From Limnohabitans sp. 2KL-17 (GTDB lineage Bacteria; Pseudomonadota; Gammaproteobacteria; Burkholderiales; Burkholderiaceae_C), in the NCBI RefSeq assembly GCF_003063415.1, contig NZ_NESK01000002.1:62001-126000 (forward strand): a DNA stretch of 64,000 nucleotides, written 5' to 3'. The position numbers were made by a program, and so were the translations under genes. This document shows positions 25,411 through 33,983 of this stretch, piece by piece. Each line of letters starts with the position of its first letter. Position 1 is the stretch's first letter. Below the pieces are notes generated by a model. It was not told where the DNA came from. It saw only the letters and a list, made by a program, of their open reading frames with translations, and did no database searches.

Positions 25411-27630
25411 ATGCGTGACATCTGCTCCAAACCCCCATTCTTCTTGACCCCAGACCGTTTGACCGGGACCTTTGCGTCTTTGTCACCGGTTTGTGTGGCC
25501 GTGACAGTTGTTTTTCTGACCGCGCCCGCCTTTACTTTCGCGCAAACCCCATCGACGACACCGGTCGCAACAGACCTCGGGCAGGTTGAAATCCGCAGCA
25601 ACCGAAACAACGACACCGAAGTGCGGCGGGAATCCACGGCATCCAAGATCGTGATCGGCCGCGAAGAGATTGAAAAGCAAGGCGATGCGACCCTGGGCGA
25701 GGTGCTCAAACGCTTGCCAGGCGTCACGGTGCAAGGTGCACCTGGCCGTGGTGGCGCGATCCGCATGCGGGGCTTGGGCGGTGGGTACACCCAAATATTG
25801 CTGGATGGCGAACGCATGCCACCGGGTTTTTCGGTCGATTCGCTGACCCCTGAGCAGGTGGAAAGAATTGAAATCTTGCGTGCGCCGACTGCTGAAACTG
25901 GCGCCCGTGCGATTGCCGGCACGATCAACATCGTGCTGCGCGAAGGGCAAAAAGCCAACCCGGACGATTTGAAACTCACACGCAGTCAGGAGCACGGGCA
26001 AGGCTCCAACCAACTCAACTGGGTGCACAACCTCAAAACCGAGCCCCTGAACGGAACCTTCACCTTGTCGGCGATGGACAACCGGCGGGCTGATGAATCC
26101 ACCACCGTCACAGAATCCTCTGAAAACACAGACCGTGTGCGGCAAAACAGCAGCGAGGGGCACCGGCAGGCGATTCATGCCAATGCCCGCTTGCAATGGA
26201 AAGGCGAGCAAGGCAGAAGCCTTACCTTGATGCCCTTTGTGATCGGCTCCGACTGGCGCAGCCAGACGAATACCCAGGTCACAACCCTTGAGAGCCCTTT
26301 TGTGAGTGACAGCATCCAATCGGTCACCCACAGTCGTTTCACGATGGGCAGACTCAATGGTCAGTGGGCTGAGCGCTTGTCAGCAGATGACCGGTTGGAA
26401 GTGCGATTTGGTCTTGGTGAGTCCAGGTATGACTACCGCCTGGACCAAACGGGCGCTGCTGGCGCGCTGAGTGGCAGTGGGCAGCCCCTTTTACGCAATG
26501 ATTTTGAGACTCAGAATTTTGTCGACAGAAGCGCCAGCCTGAACGGGAAATGGACTCGTGTGCTGGACAACGGGCATCAAATTGTCAGTGGCTTGGAGTT
26601 GGAGCAGGTGCGCCGAGATGAAAAGGGCAATGCTGCGAGCTTGGAAGACGGTGGAGACCTGAATGCCAAAACACGGCGCTGGGCAGCCTACACGCAAGAC
26701 GAATTCAAGATCAACGCCAATTGGTCTGCTTATGGCGGACTGCGCTACGAAAATATCCTGACCGAAGGCACTCTCAATGATGTTCTCAAGCGCAATGAAA
26801 ATGCGGTCTGGACGCCTTTGATCCATGCAGTTTGGAAACCAGATGCGAAAAAACGCGACCAGATACGCATGAGTTTGACCCGCAGCTACAAGACACCCAC
26901 TCTGTACAACCTGGTGGCGCGTTATGTGCCTTCCTTGGGTGAAAACAGCTGGACTCAGCCTGACCGTACGGGCAATCCAGACTTGAAGCCGGAGTTGGCA
27001 ACCGGTGTAGATGTGGCTTTTGAGCGTTATCTGGATCAGGGTGGCGTTCTCAGCGCCAACGTGTTTCACAGAAATATCACCGATTTGATCCGTTACACCA
27101 CCGCTTACAACAGTGCGACACAGCGGTACATTTCTTCGCCCGCCAACGTCGGCGATGCCTTCACCCAAGGCATTGAGCTGGAAGCCAAATTCCGATTGAA
27201 TCAAGCCTGGGCTGAGGCCTGGCCTGTCGACATCCGTGCCAACACCAGCTTCTTCCGTTCCAAGGTCAAAGAGGTGCCTGGCCCCAATAACCGCCTGGAC
27301 CAGCAACCCGCCATGACCGCCAACCTGGGTGCGGATTACCGTCTGCGCGGCTTGCCTTTGACGTTGGGTGGCAATGCCAACTGGAACCCTGACTACGACA
27401 CCCGGCGCAGCCAGGAGCAACTGTCTTATCAAGGCATCAAGCGTGTGGTCGATGTGTATGGCCTGTGGCGATTTTCTTCTGCCACGGCTTTGCGCCTGAC
27501 CGTCAGCAACCTGCTGCCGCGCGATTACCTGACCGCGACCACATTCGACAATGGGACCCTGCGCGAAACGGCCCGAACCACAGACCGCAACTGGCGCAAC
27601 GTTCAGCTGCGGCTGGAAATGAAAATCTGA
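25411..27630 (+). CDS. TonB-dependent outer-membrane receptor
   Basis: This 739-residue receptor has an N-terminal signal (cleavage expected after FTFAQ), a plug domain at about residues 55-180 (LGQVEIRSNR, TLGEVLKRLPGVTVQGAPG, IRMRGLGGGYTQILLDGERMP, VERIEILRAPTAETGARAIAGTINIVL) and a 22-strand barrel. The TonB box would be within VATDLGQVEI. The barrel ends in LRLEMKI, without the usual C-terminal aromatic residue. Substrate (siderophore, cobalamin, sugar or other) cannot be told, and no ExbBD or transporter gene is adjacent. ATG 25411 gives an unusually long signal region, and a start further in is possible. Confidence 0.88.
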   Translation: MRDICSKPPFFLTPDRLTGTFASLSPVCVAVTVVFLTAPAFTFAQTPSTTPVATDLGQVEIRSNRNNDTEVRRESTASKIVIGREEIEKQGDATLGEVLKRLPGVTVQGAPGRGGAIRMRGLGGGYTQILLDGERMPPGFSVDSLTPEQVERIEILRAPTAETGARAIAGTINIVLREGQKANPDDLKLTRSQEHGQGSNQLNWVHNLKTEPLNGTFTLSAMDNRRADESTTVTESSENTDRVRQNSSEGHRQAIHANARLQWKGEQGRSLTLMPFVIGSDWRSQTNTQVTTLESPFVSDSIQSVTHSRFTMGRLNGQWAERLSADDRLEVRFGLGESRYDYRLDQTGAAGALSGSGQPLLRNDFETQNFVDRSASLNGKWTRVLDNGHQIVSGLELEQVRRDEKGNAASLEDGGDLNAKTRRWAAYTQDEFKINANWSAYGGLRYENILTEGTLNDVLKRNENAVWTPLIHAVWKPDAKKRDQIRMSLTRSYKTPTLYNLVARYVPSLGENSWTQPDRTGNPDLKPELATGVDVAFERYLDQGGVLSANVFHRNITDLIRYTTAYNSATQRYISSPANVGDAFTQGIELEAKFRLNQAWAEAWPVDIRANTSFFRSKVKEVPGPNNRLDQQPAMTANLGADYRLRGLPLTLGGNANWNPDYDTRRSQEQLSYQGIKRVVDVYGLWRFSSATALRLTVSNLLPRDYLTATTFDNGTLRETARTTDRNWRNVQLRLEMKI

Positions 27631-27728
27631 TTTTCAAGTGTTGCCAGACGGCACCAGCGTGTCGCGGGTTTGGCTGCTAAGGGTACGGGCTTGTGCCAAG
27701 ATGCTCACCTCATCCCTTGGAGAACCCC

Positions 27729-28595
27729 ATGCCCACCAAAGACGCCGCCTGGCACGACCGCATGTACAACAACCGGGCGCTGGTGCCTGATTTTGCGGAC
27801 CATTTCGCCCATTGGAAAAATGCATCCTCCCAAGCCCGGGATGCGCTGAAGCCGCAAGTCGATGTGCGCTATGGCGATGGTCCCAACGAGACCCTGGACA
27901 TCTTTCCTGCTGCTCGCGCCGACGCACCCGTGGTGATTTTCATTCATGGGGGCTACTGGCGCAGTCTTGACAAATCAGACCATTCCTTTGTGGCCCCTGC
28001 ACTGCGGGACATTGGCGCTTGCGTGGTGGTGGTCAATTACGCGCTGTGCCCAGGCACAAGCGAGCAGCCTGTGACCGTGCCCGACATCGCCTTGCAAATG
28101 GCCAAAGCCACAGCCTGGGTCTGGCGGCACATTGCCGCGCATGGCGGGGATCGCCGCAACATCAGCGTGATCGGCCACTCGGCAGGCGGCCATCTGGCGG
28201 CCATGCTGCTGGCCTGCGACTGGAAGAAGCTCGGGCGTGACTTGCCTGCGGGTTTGGTGCGCAAAGCCATGTCGATTTCGGGTCTGTTTGATCTGGAGCC
28301 TGTGCGCAAGACACTTTTTGTACAAGGCGATCTGAAGCTCACCCCGGCCCATGTGCGCATGGCCAGCCCTGCCAAATGGCAGCGACCGGGCAAAGGGGTG
28401 CTTTTTACCGTGGTGGGTGGCGATGAGAGCCCTGAGTTTTTGCGCCACAACCGCTTGATCCATCAAGCCTGGGGCCCCAAGACCGTGCCCGTGTGCGAAG
28501 AGTTGCCAGGCCTGAACCACTTCAGCGTGGTCACCGACCTGACCCGTCCCGGCACGCGTTTGAATGCGCTGGCCTTAGCGTTGATTCAGCGCTGA
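27729..28595 (+). CDS. Alpha/beta hydrolase, kynurenine-formamidase-like esterase
   Basis: This 288-residue cytoplasmic esterase has the oxyanion-hole motif IFIHGGYWRSLDKSD, the nucleophile elbow GHSAGGHLAAML and a C-terminal catalytic His in LPGLNHFSVV, with an Asp in VGGDESPEFLR. This HGGYW-type arrangement is the one seen in arylformamidase (kynurenine formamidase)-like hydrolases; no other tryptophan-catabolism gene is next to it. TTGGAG precedes the ATG at 27729; the longer frame from 27693 is not supported. It converges with the broken M20 gene, with a 10-bp stem hairpin in the gap. Confidence 0.85.
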   Translation: MPTKDAAWHDRMYNNRALVPDFADHFAHWKNASSQARDALKPQVDVRYGDGPNETLDIFPAARADAPVVIFIHGGYWRSLDKSDHSFVAPALRDIGACVVVVNYALCPGTSEQPVTVPDIALQMAKATAWVWRHIAAHGGDRRNISVIGHSAGGHLAAMLLACDWKKLGRDLPAGLVRKAMSISGLFDLEPVRKTLFVQGDLKLTPAHVRMASPAKWQRPGKGVLFTVVGGDESPEFLRHNRLIHQAWGPKTVPVCEELPGLNHFSVVTDLTRPGTRLNALALALIQR

Positions 28596-28626
28596 TTCAG
28601 CGTTCAGTGTGAGGTGAGGCAACCAG

Positions 28627-28649
28627 GCCGCTTGATCTCATCAAGCGGC
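28627..28649. terminator. Symmetric hairpin between convergent genes
   Basis: GCCGCTTGAT (28627-28636) and ATCAAGCGGC (28640-28649) form a perfect 10-bp stem around CTC, in the gap between two converging genes. There is no T-run on either side, so its action as a terminator is uncertain; its position suggests a shared transcript end. Confidence 0.5.
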
Positions 28650-28677
28650 TCGGCATGCCCTGAACACTATTGAGTGG

Positions 28678-29883
28678 TCAGGCGGGTAAAAAGCGCTCGA
28701 CCAAAAGTGACCAAAACGCCGAGCCAATGGCCACGTTCTTGTCGTTGAAGTCGTAGCCTGGGTTGTGCACCATGCAGGCGCCGTGGCCATCACCTGTGCC
28801 ATCGCCATTGCCGATGAGTAAATAACTGCCGGGCACTTCTTCGAGCATGAGGGCAAAGTCTTCGCTGCCGTTCAGCGCGCGGCCTTGGCGCACCACTTTG
28901 TCAGCGCCCACCAGCTCTTCTGCCACATCGCGTGCAAAGTCGGTTTCGGCCAGATGGTTCACCAGCACGGGGTAGCCGCGCTGGTAGTCGATCTCGGCGG
29001 TGATGCCGTAGCTTTGGGCTTGTGCATGCACCAGTTCGGTGATGCGTTTTTCAAGAAGAATGCGCACATCCCGGTCGAGCGAGCGGACGCTCAAGCGCAG
29101 CTTGGCGGTCTGCGGGATCACGTTGTTGGCCACGCCTGCATTGAAGGCGCCCACCGTGATGATGGCCATTTGCTGTGGATCGATGTTGCGGGCCACGATG
29201 CTTTGCAAGCCCATGACAATGGCCGACCCGGCCACCACAGGGTCTGCGGCCAGATGCGGCATGGCGCCATGTCCCCCCTTGCCGTGCAAGGTGATGGTCA
29301 CGTTGTCAGACGACGCCATGGCCGAGCCATCGCGCAACACCAGGTGGCCTTGCGGGTGGCTGGGCATGTTGTGCATGGCAAAGATGGCGTTGCACGGAAA
29401 CTGCTTGAACAGGCCGTCTTCCATCATTTTCTTGGCGCCGCCCAAGCCTTCTTCGGCGGGTTGGAAAATCAGGTTCACGGTGCCTGAGAACTTGCCTTGT
29501 TGTGCAATGTGCTTGGCCGCTGCCAGCAGCATGGCGGTGTGGCCGTCATGGCCGCAGGCATGCATGATGCCCACGTTGCAGCTGGCATAAGGCAAGCCGG
29601 TGGCTTCGTCGATGGGCAAGGCGTCCATGTCGGCACGGATGCCGATGCTTTTGCTGCCCGTGCCTTTTTTGATCTGACCCACCAAGCCAGTGCCGCCCAG
29701 ACCGCGTGTGACTTGGTAGCCCTAGGTGCTCAGTTGCTCGGCCACCAAGTCGCTGGTGCGGTATTCCTTGTAGCCCATCTCCGGGTGCTTGTGGATGTCG
29801 CGGCGCACGGCGATGAATTCATCGGCTTGTGCATGCAGGGCTTGCAGTTTGTCGTGCAAAAAAGCCTCGCTGGGAGCGTTCAT
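28678..29883 (-). pseudogene. M20D amidohydrolase (hippurate-hydrolase type) with in-frame amber codon
   Basis: Read from the ATG at 29883 the frame gives 53 normal residues (MNAPSEAFLHDKLQALHAQA..., including VRRDIHKHPEMGYKEY), then TAG at 29724-29722, then continues without further damage for 347 codons. The downstream part contains IGIRADMDALPI, the metal-binding MHACGHDGHTAMLL, FQPAEEGLGGAKKMM, the HGKGGHGAMPH dimerisation-domain block and GSEDFALML. Relatives usually read W-G-Y-x-V at the stop site, and here it is TAG-GGC-TAC, so a single TGG-to-TAG change is the simplest explanation. A GTG at 29685 could restart translation but would lose the N-terminal catalytic strand. It follows the Bug gene by 26 bases. 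Confidence 0.87.
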
Positions 29884-29909
29884 GGACTGACCTCTTTGAT
29901 GAGAATGGT

Positions 29910-30887
29910 TTATTGAGGTTGCAGGTTAATCGATTTGGCGATGGCGCGGTAGCGTTCTATTTCGCTTTGGTACACAAGGGCCAGTTCAGCCGGGGTGCGT
30001 GAAGGCAAGACCACGTTGCCACTGCCTTCCAGTGCCTTGCGGGTTTCGGGCACTTCTGCCGCCGCATAAAAAGCCTTGTTCAGCGTGCTGACCACTGCGT
30101 CTGGCGTGTTTTTGTGCACTTGCACACCGGCCCAGATGTCAAAGTCCATGGCTTCCATGCCCTTCATGGCCGCCATGGCGGGGAACTGCTTGAACAAAGC
30201 ATGCGGTGTTTTGGAGGTCACGGCCAGGCCCTGGATTTTGCCGTCCATGATGGTGGCGGGGATAGAGCCGGCCATGGGCAGAAAAGCCATGTCGATCTGG
30301 CCCCCCATCAGGTCGGACAGCAGGGGCGCAATGCCTTTGTAGGGGACGTGCAGCATTTGGACCTTGGTGATTTGAGAAAATTTTTCACCAATCAGGTGGT
30401 ACAGCGAACCGGGACCCACGCTGCCATAGCTCAGTGGCTTGTCTGTGCTTTTGCGTGCCAGCGCCAGAAGTTCGTCCACGGTCTTGACGTTGAGCGAGTT
30501 GCGCACAGCCAAGATGGTGTTGGTGGTGGCAAATTGCGCGACCAGCTTGAAGTCTTCTGATTTGTACTTGACGCCCTGGATGGCCATTGGTGCCAGCACC
30601 AGCTCCATGGGGCTGCCCAAGCTCAGGGTGTAGCCCTCAGCCGGTGCGTTGACCAGCTTGCTCAGGCCGATGGCGCCACCGGCACCGCCGATGTTTTCGA
30701 TGATCATGGTCTGGCCCAATTTGGCCGCTGCGTCGGGTTGAAGTTTGCGTGCAAAAAAGTCAGAGGGACCGCCGGCTGGGTAGGGCACGATCAGGCTGAT
30801 GGTTTTGGCGGGGTAGGTCTGCGCCCAGGTGGGGCACAAAGCGCAGGCTGCGGCGAGCAGGCCACTGAAAAGGGTTTTGAAGTTCAT
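29910..30887 (-). CDS. Bug/TctC-family periplasmic solute receptor
   Basis: This 325-residue receptor has a Sec signal (MNFKTLFSGLLAAACALCPT, cleavage after TWAQ) and the motifs YPAKTISLIVPYPAGGPSDFFAR, APAEGYTLSLGSP and HVPYKGIAPLLSDLMGGQID. AACAGGAGA precedes the ATG at 30887; the frame extends upstream into the operator region without a binding site. It is the first gene of a bug-M20 operon read divergently from a LysR gene. The pairing suggests capture of an amide or N-acyl compound that the M20 hydrolase once cleaved (inference). Confidence 0.9.
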   Translation of the reverse strand: MNFKTLFSGLLAAACALCPTWAQTYPAKTISLIVPYPAGGPSDFFARKLQPDAAAKLGQTMIIENIGGAGGAIGLSKLVNAPAEGYTLSLGSPMELVLAPMAIQGVKYKSEDFKLVAQFATTNTILAVRNSLNVKTVDELLALARKSTDKPLSYGSVGPGSLYHLIGEKFSQITKVQMLHVPYKGIAPLLSDLMGGQIDMAFLPMAGSIPATIMDGKIQGLAVTSKTPHALFKQFPAMAAMKGMEAMDFDIWAGVQVHKNTPDAVVSTLNKAFYAAAEVPETRKALEGSGNVVLPSRTPAELALVYQSEIERYRAIAKSINLQPQ

Positions 30888-30986
30888 GTTGTCTCCTGTT
30901 GGATGTTGGGTTTTGAATGGTCCGAAAACCATGGCCAGATCGTAAGAATTCAAAATTCATGTTTCCAATGACTTATTTTTATGATT

Positions 30987-31003
30987 TTCATTCGTAAAAT
31001 GAA
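30987..31003. promoter_or_regulatory. Candidate LysR operator in bug/LysR spacer
   Basis: TTCATT (30987-30992) and AATGAA (30998-31003) form an inverted repeat with a five-base centre, just before the LysR start and 100 bases from the divergent bug start. Position and AT-rich dyad fit a LysR autoregulatory site. Confidence 0.45.
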
Positions 31004-31006
31004 TAC

Positions 31007-31912
31007 ATGAACCTCAAACACCTGGCCCATTGGTTGGCTTTGGCAGAAACCGGCTCGTTCAGCCGTGCTGCCGAAAAGCTGCACATCACCCAGTCCGCGC
31101 TCAGCCGCAGCATTCATGTGCTGGAGGAAGAGCTGGGCGGCCCCTTGGTGGACCGTGTGGGCAAAAAGAACGAAATGACGCCTTTGGGTTTGTCCGTGCT
31201 GGAGCGTGCACGGCGCATCGTGCACGAGGCGCAAGAACTCAAACAGGGCGCGGCCTTGCTGCAACAAGGCGGCATGGGCAAGTTGCGTGTGGGGCTGGGG
31301 TCAGGCCCAGGGGCCATGCTGATGACGCCCTGGCTTCAGTACATGGCCGAGCACCACCCCTTGGTGCAGGTGACCGTGTCGCGCGGGTCGACCGAGTTGC
31401 AACTGATGCAGCTGCGAGAGCGGCAACTGGATGCTTTGGTGGTCGATGTGCGGCGGGTGGCGGCAGCGACTGACCTGAACATGGCGCACATCGTCGAGAT
31501 GCGCGCCGGGTTTGTGTGTCGTAAAGACCACCCGATTCTCAGCCTGCACCCCGGCAAGGTGCCATTCGATGCCGTGTTGGCCTATCCGGTGGCGTCGACC
31601 CCGCTGTCGCAAGAGGTGGCCCGCATTCTTGTGGACCATTACGGCCCTCGCGCCAACCCTGCACAGATGACCACCTTGCAGTGTGAAGAAATCGCCAGCC
31701 TGATCGATGTGGTGCAGCAAACCGATGCGATCTACCTCGGTATCCTGGGGGCGGCGCGTCGTGGCTTGGCCGATGGCTCGCTGGTTGAGCTGGCCCTGGA
31801 CCCGTTGTTCAGCGGCGAGGCGCGGCTGGCCTTGGTCACCCTGGCTGGCCGCACCGAGTTGCCGATCATGGCTGTGTTCAGGGCATTTGTAAGCAGTCGG
31901 CTGGGCGACTGA
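31007..31912 (+). CDS. LysR-family regulator
   Basis: This 301-residue regulator has an N-terminal helix-turn-helix (LAHWLALAETGSFSRAAEKLHITQSALSRSIHVLEEELG) and a two-lobe effector domain. It is divergent from the bug-M20 pair with an AT-rich dyad in the spacer, the standard layout for a regulator of that operon. It is followed 18 bases later by a TauE-family exporter gene on the same strand. The effector is unknown. Confidence 0.9.
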   Translation: MNLKHLAHWLALAETGSFSRAAEKLHITQSALSRSIHVLEEELGGPLVDRVGKKNEMTPLGLSVLERARRIVHEAQELKQGAALLQQGGMGKLRVGLGSGPGAMLMTPWLQYMAEHHPLVQVTVSRGSTELQLMQLRERQLDALVVDVRRVAAATDLNMAHIVEMRAGFVCRKDHPILSLHPGKVPFDAVLAYPVASTPLSQEVARILVDHYGPRANPAQMTTLQCEEIASLIDVVQQTDAIYLGILGAARRGLADGSLVELALDPLFSGEARLALVTLAGRTELPIMAVFRAFVSSRLGD

Positions 31913-31930
31913 AGGCAGCAAGGAATGGAC

Positions 31931-32662
31931 ATGCAAGAGTGGTGGATACCCCTGGGGGTGGTTTTATTGGGCTACACGGTGCTGGGGCTGACGGGCTTTG
32001 GCTCGGCCTTGGTGGTGGTGCCCTTGCTGGCTTGGCATTGGCCATTGCCTGAAGTGGTTGCACTGACCTTGTTGATGGATGTGCCCGCATCGATGCTGCA
32101 CAGTGGCCTGAACTGGCGACAGGTGCAATGGCGTGAGTTGCGCAGTCTGCTTCCGGGCATGGTGCTGGGTACGTTGGTCGGGTTGTGGCTCATGCAACAC
32201 ATGAACACCCAGTGGCCCCTGTTATTGCTGGGTATTTATGTGGCGGGCGTGGGCATCCACGCCCTGCGCCCCAAGGCTGAGTTGGCACAGCCCAAGCCTG
32301 TATTTTGGGCGTGGCCTGTGGGCGGAGCCATTGGCTTGGTTGAACTTCTTTTTGGCACGGCTGGCCCTCTGGTTGTGGCCTGGCTTAGTCAGCGTGTGGC
32401 CGACGTGCAGCAAATGCGGGCCAGTACGCCGATGATCATTGCGACCGCCGCAACCACCGTGTTGGCCGGCATGGCTTGGGAGGGGCGTTTGGCAAGCGAG
32501 ATGCTGTTGCAGCGTTGGGCGGCGTTGATTGGACTGGCGTTGACCGGCGTGTGGCTGGGCCATCGCTTGGCGCACCGTGTGCCTGTGGCCAAACTGCGCC
32601 AGATCATTTGCACCTTGCTGGTGGTCAGCGGTCTGATGCTGGTGCTGGGGGCCTTGCGCTAA
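31931..32662 (+). CDS. TauE/SafE-family membrane transporter
   Basis: This polytopic protein of about 243 residues has seven to eight hydrophobic segments and the TauE/SafE pattern GYTVLGLTGFGSALVVVPLL in the first helix pair and GLVELLFGTAGPLVVAWL in the repeat half. The family exports sulfite, sulfoacetate or other organic anions. Of two in-frame ATGs (31925 and 31931), the second is seven bases after AAGGA and is preferred. A position just behind LysR suggests co-regulation, but no sulfonate genes are present, so the substrate is open. Confidence 0.85.
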   Translation: MQEWWIPLGVVLLGYTVLGLTGFGSALVVVPLLAWHWPLPEVVALTLLMDVPASMLHSGLNWRQVQWRELRSLLPGMVLGTLVGLWLMQHMNTQWPLLLLGIYVAGVGIHALRPKAELAQPKPVFWAWPVGGAIGLVELLFGTAGPLVVAWLSQRVADVQQMRASTPMIIATAATTVLAGMAWEGRLASEMLLQRWAALIGLALTGVWLGHRLAHRVPVAKLRQIICTLLVVSGLMLVLGALR

Positions 32663-32766
32663 GCCCCGTTGCTGGAAACCTGACCGCATCAGCAGCTCGC
32701 CGCTGAGTCCTGTGGTTGATTGAAACCGATGGGCCGTTGAGTCCATGGTTTCAAAGCCCGTGACAT

Positions 32767-32794
32767 CCTCCAAGCCACACCCTCCAAGCCACAC
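32767..32794. repeat. 14-bp perfect tandem duplication
   Basis: CCTCCAAGCCACAC occurs twice without a gap (32767-32780, 32781-32794) in the 153-base spacer between the convergent TauE-family and guaC genes. The same spacer has an inverted repeat TTGAAACC (32720-32727) and GGTTTCAA (32747-32754), which could mark a transcript end. Confidence 0.85.
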
Positions 32795-32815
32795 GCGGCA
32801 AGGTCATGGGGTGGC

Positions 32816-33793
32816 TCACATCAGCAGGTGTTCACCCGCGTTGTCGCCACCCAAAGTCACATAGTTCACTTTGCGGATGTCCATCAGTTTGGTTCCACCG
32901 GAATAGCTGATGGAGCTTTGCACGTCCTGCTCCATCTCAATGAGCGTATTGGCCAGCTGGCCCTTGATCGGCTCGAGAATGCGCTTGCCTTCAACGTGCT
33001 TGTATTCACCCTTGTTGAAGTCGCTGGCTGAGCCGTAATATTCCTTGAACAATTCGCCATCGACCTCCACAGTTTTGCCAGGCGACTCTTCGTGGCCTGC
33101 AAACAGCGAGCCGATCATGACCATGCTGGCACCAAAGCGGATGCTCTTGGCGATATCGCCATGGCTGCGAATGCCCCCATCGGCAATGATGGGTTTGGTG
33201 GCCACGCGTGCACACCACTTGAGTGCCGACAGTTGCCAGCCGCCTGTGCCGAAACCGGTTTTGAGCTTGGTGATGCAGACCTTGCCCGGGCCTACGCCTA
33301 CTTTGGTGGCGTCAGCGCCCCAGTTCTCCAGATCGATCACGGCCTCGGGCGTGGCCACGTTGCCTGCGATCACAAAGCTGGTGGGCAGTTTGGCCTTGAT
33401 GTATCCGATCATGTCGCGCACGCTGTCGGCATGGCCGTGGGCGATGTCGATGGTGATGTATTCGGGCACCAGGCCGGATGCGGCCAGTTCGTCGACGGTG
33501 GCCCGGTCAGGGGCTTTGACGCCCAGCGAGATGGAGGCATAGACGCCTTGGGCGTGCATTTCGCGCACAAACTTCACGTTGTCCAGGTCAAACCGGTGCA
33601 TCACGTAAAAGTAATTGTTTTTGCCCATCCAGGTGCAGATCGACTCGTCGACCACCGTTTTCATGTTGGCAGGCACCACCGGCAGGCGGAATTTCCGGCC
33701 GCCCAGTTCTACGCTGGCGTCGCACTCGGAACGGCTTTCCACGCGGCACTTGCGTGGCAAAAGCAGGATGTTGTCGTAGTCAAAAATTTCCAT
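32816..33793 (-). CDS. guaC: GMP reductase
   Basis: This 325-residue TIM-barrel enzyme reduces GMP to IMP with NADPH, linking guanine and adenine nucleotide pools. The catalytic loop [22 protein letters not shown] has the active Cys173; [27 protein letters not shown] is the phosphate-binding block, and [12 protein letters not shown] is the typical start. The length matches the Bacillus-type GuaC (about 325) rather than the E. coli type. It lacks the CBS domains of IMP dehydrogenase. The start at 33793 is fixed by homology; GGAG lies about 12 bases upstream, farther than usual. Transcription starts after the terminator at 33896-33929. Confidence 0.94.
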   Translation of the reverse strand: MEIFDYDNILLLPRKCRVESRSECDASVELGGRKFRLPVVPANMKTVVDESICTWMGKNNYFYVMHRFDLDNVKFVREMHAQGVYASISLGVKAPDRATVDELAASGLVPEYITIDIAHGHADSVRDMIGYIKAKLPTSFVIAGNVATPEAVIDLENWGADATKVGVGPGKVCITKLKTGFGTGGWQLSALKWCARVATKPIIADGGIRSHGDIAKSIRFGASMVMIGSLFAGHEESPGKTVEVDGELFKEYYGSASDFNKGEYKHVEGKRILEPIKGQLANTLIEMEQDVQSSISYSGGTKLMDIRKVNYVTLGGDNAGEHLLM

Positions 33794-33895
33794 GAAAAAA
33801 CCAAGCTCCAAAAAAGGATTCGTTGAAAGAACGAGTGAGCGCTTGGCTTGGCCGGTTTTCCAGCCCCTGAAACGAACCCGTTGCAGGTTCAGGGC

Positions 33896-33929
33896 AAAAA
33901 AAACCGGGCGCAAGAATCTTGGGCCCGGT
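33896..33929 (-). terminator. Rho-independent terminator of the MFS gene
   Basis: On the minus strand ACCGGGC, CAAG, a short loop, CTTG and GCCCGGT form a long interrupted stem (33903-33929 in plus coordinates) followed by a T-run (A-run 33896-33903 on plus). It separates the MFS gene from guaC. Confidence 0.85.
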
Positions 33930-33983
33930 GGTTGATTCTACCCGTGTTGAAAGATGACTTGGTTGGGCAGCTGAGGTCCGACC

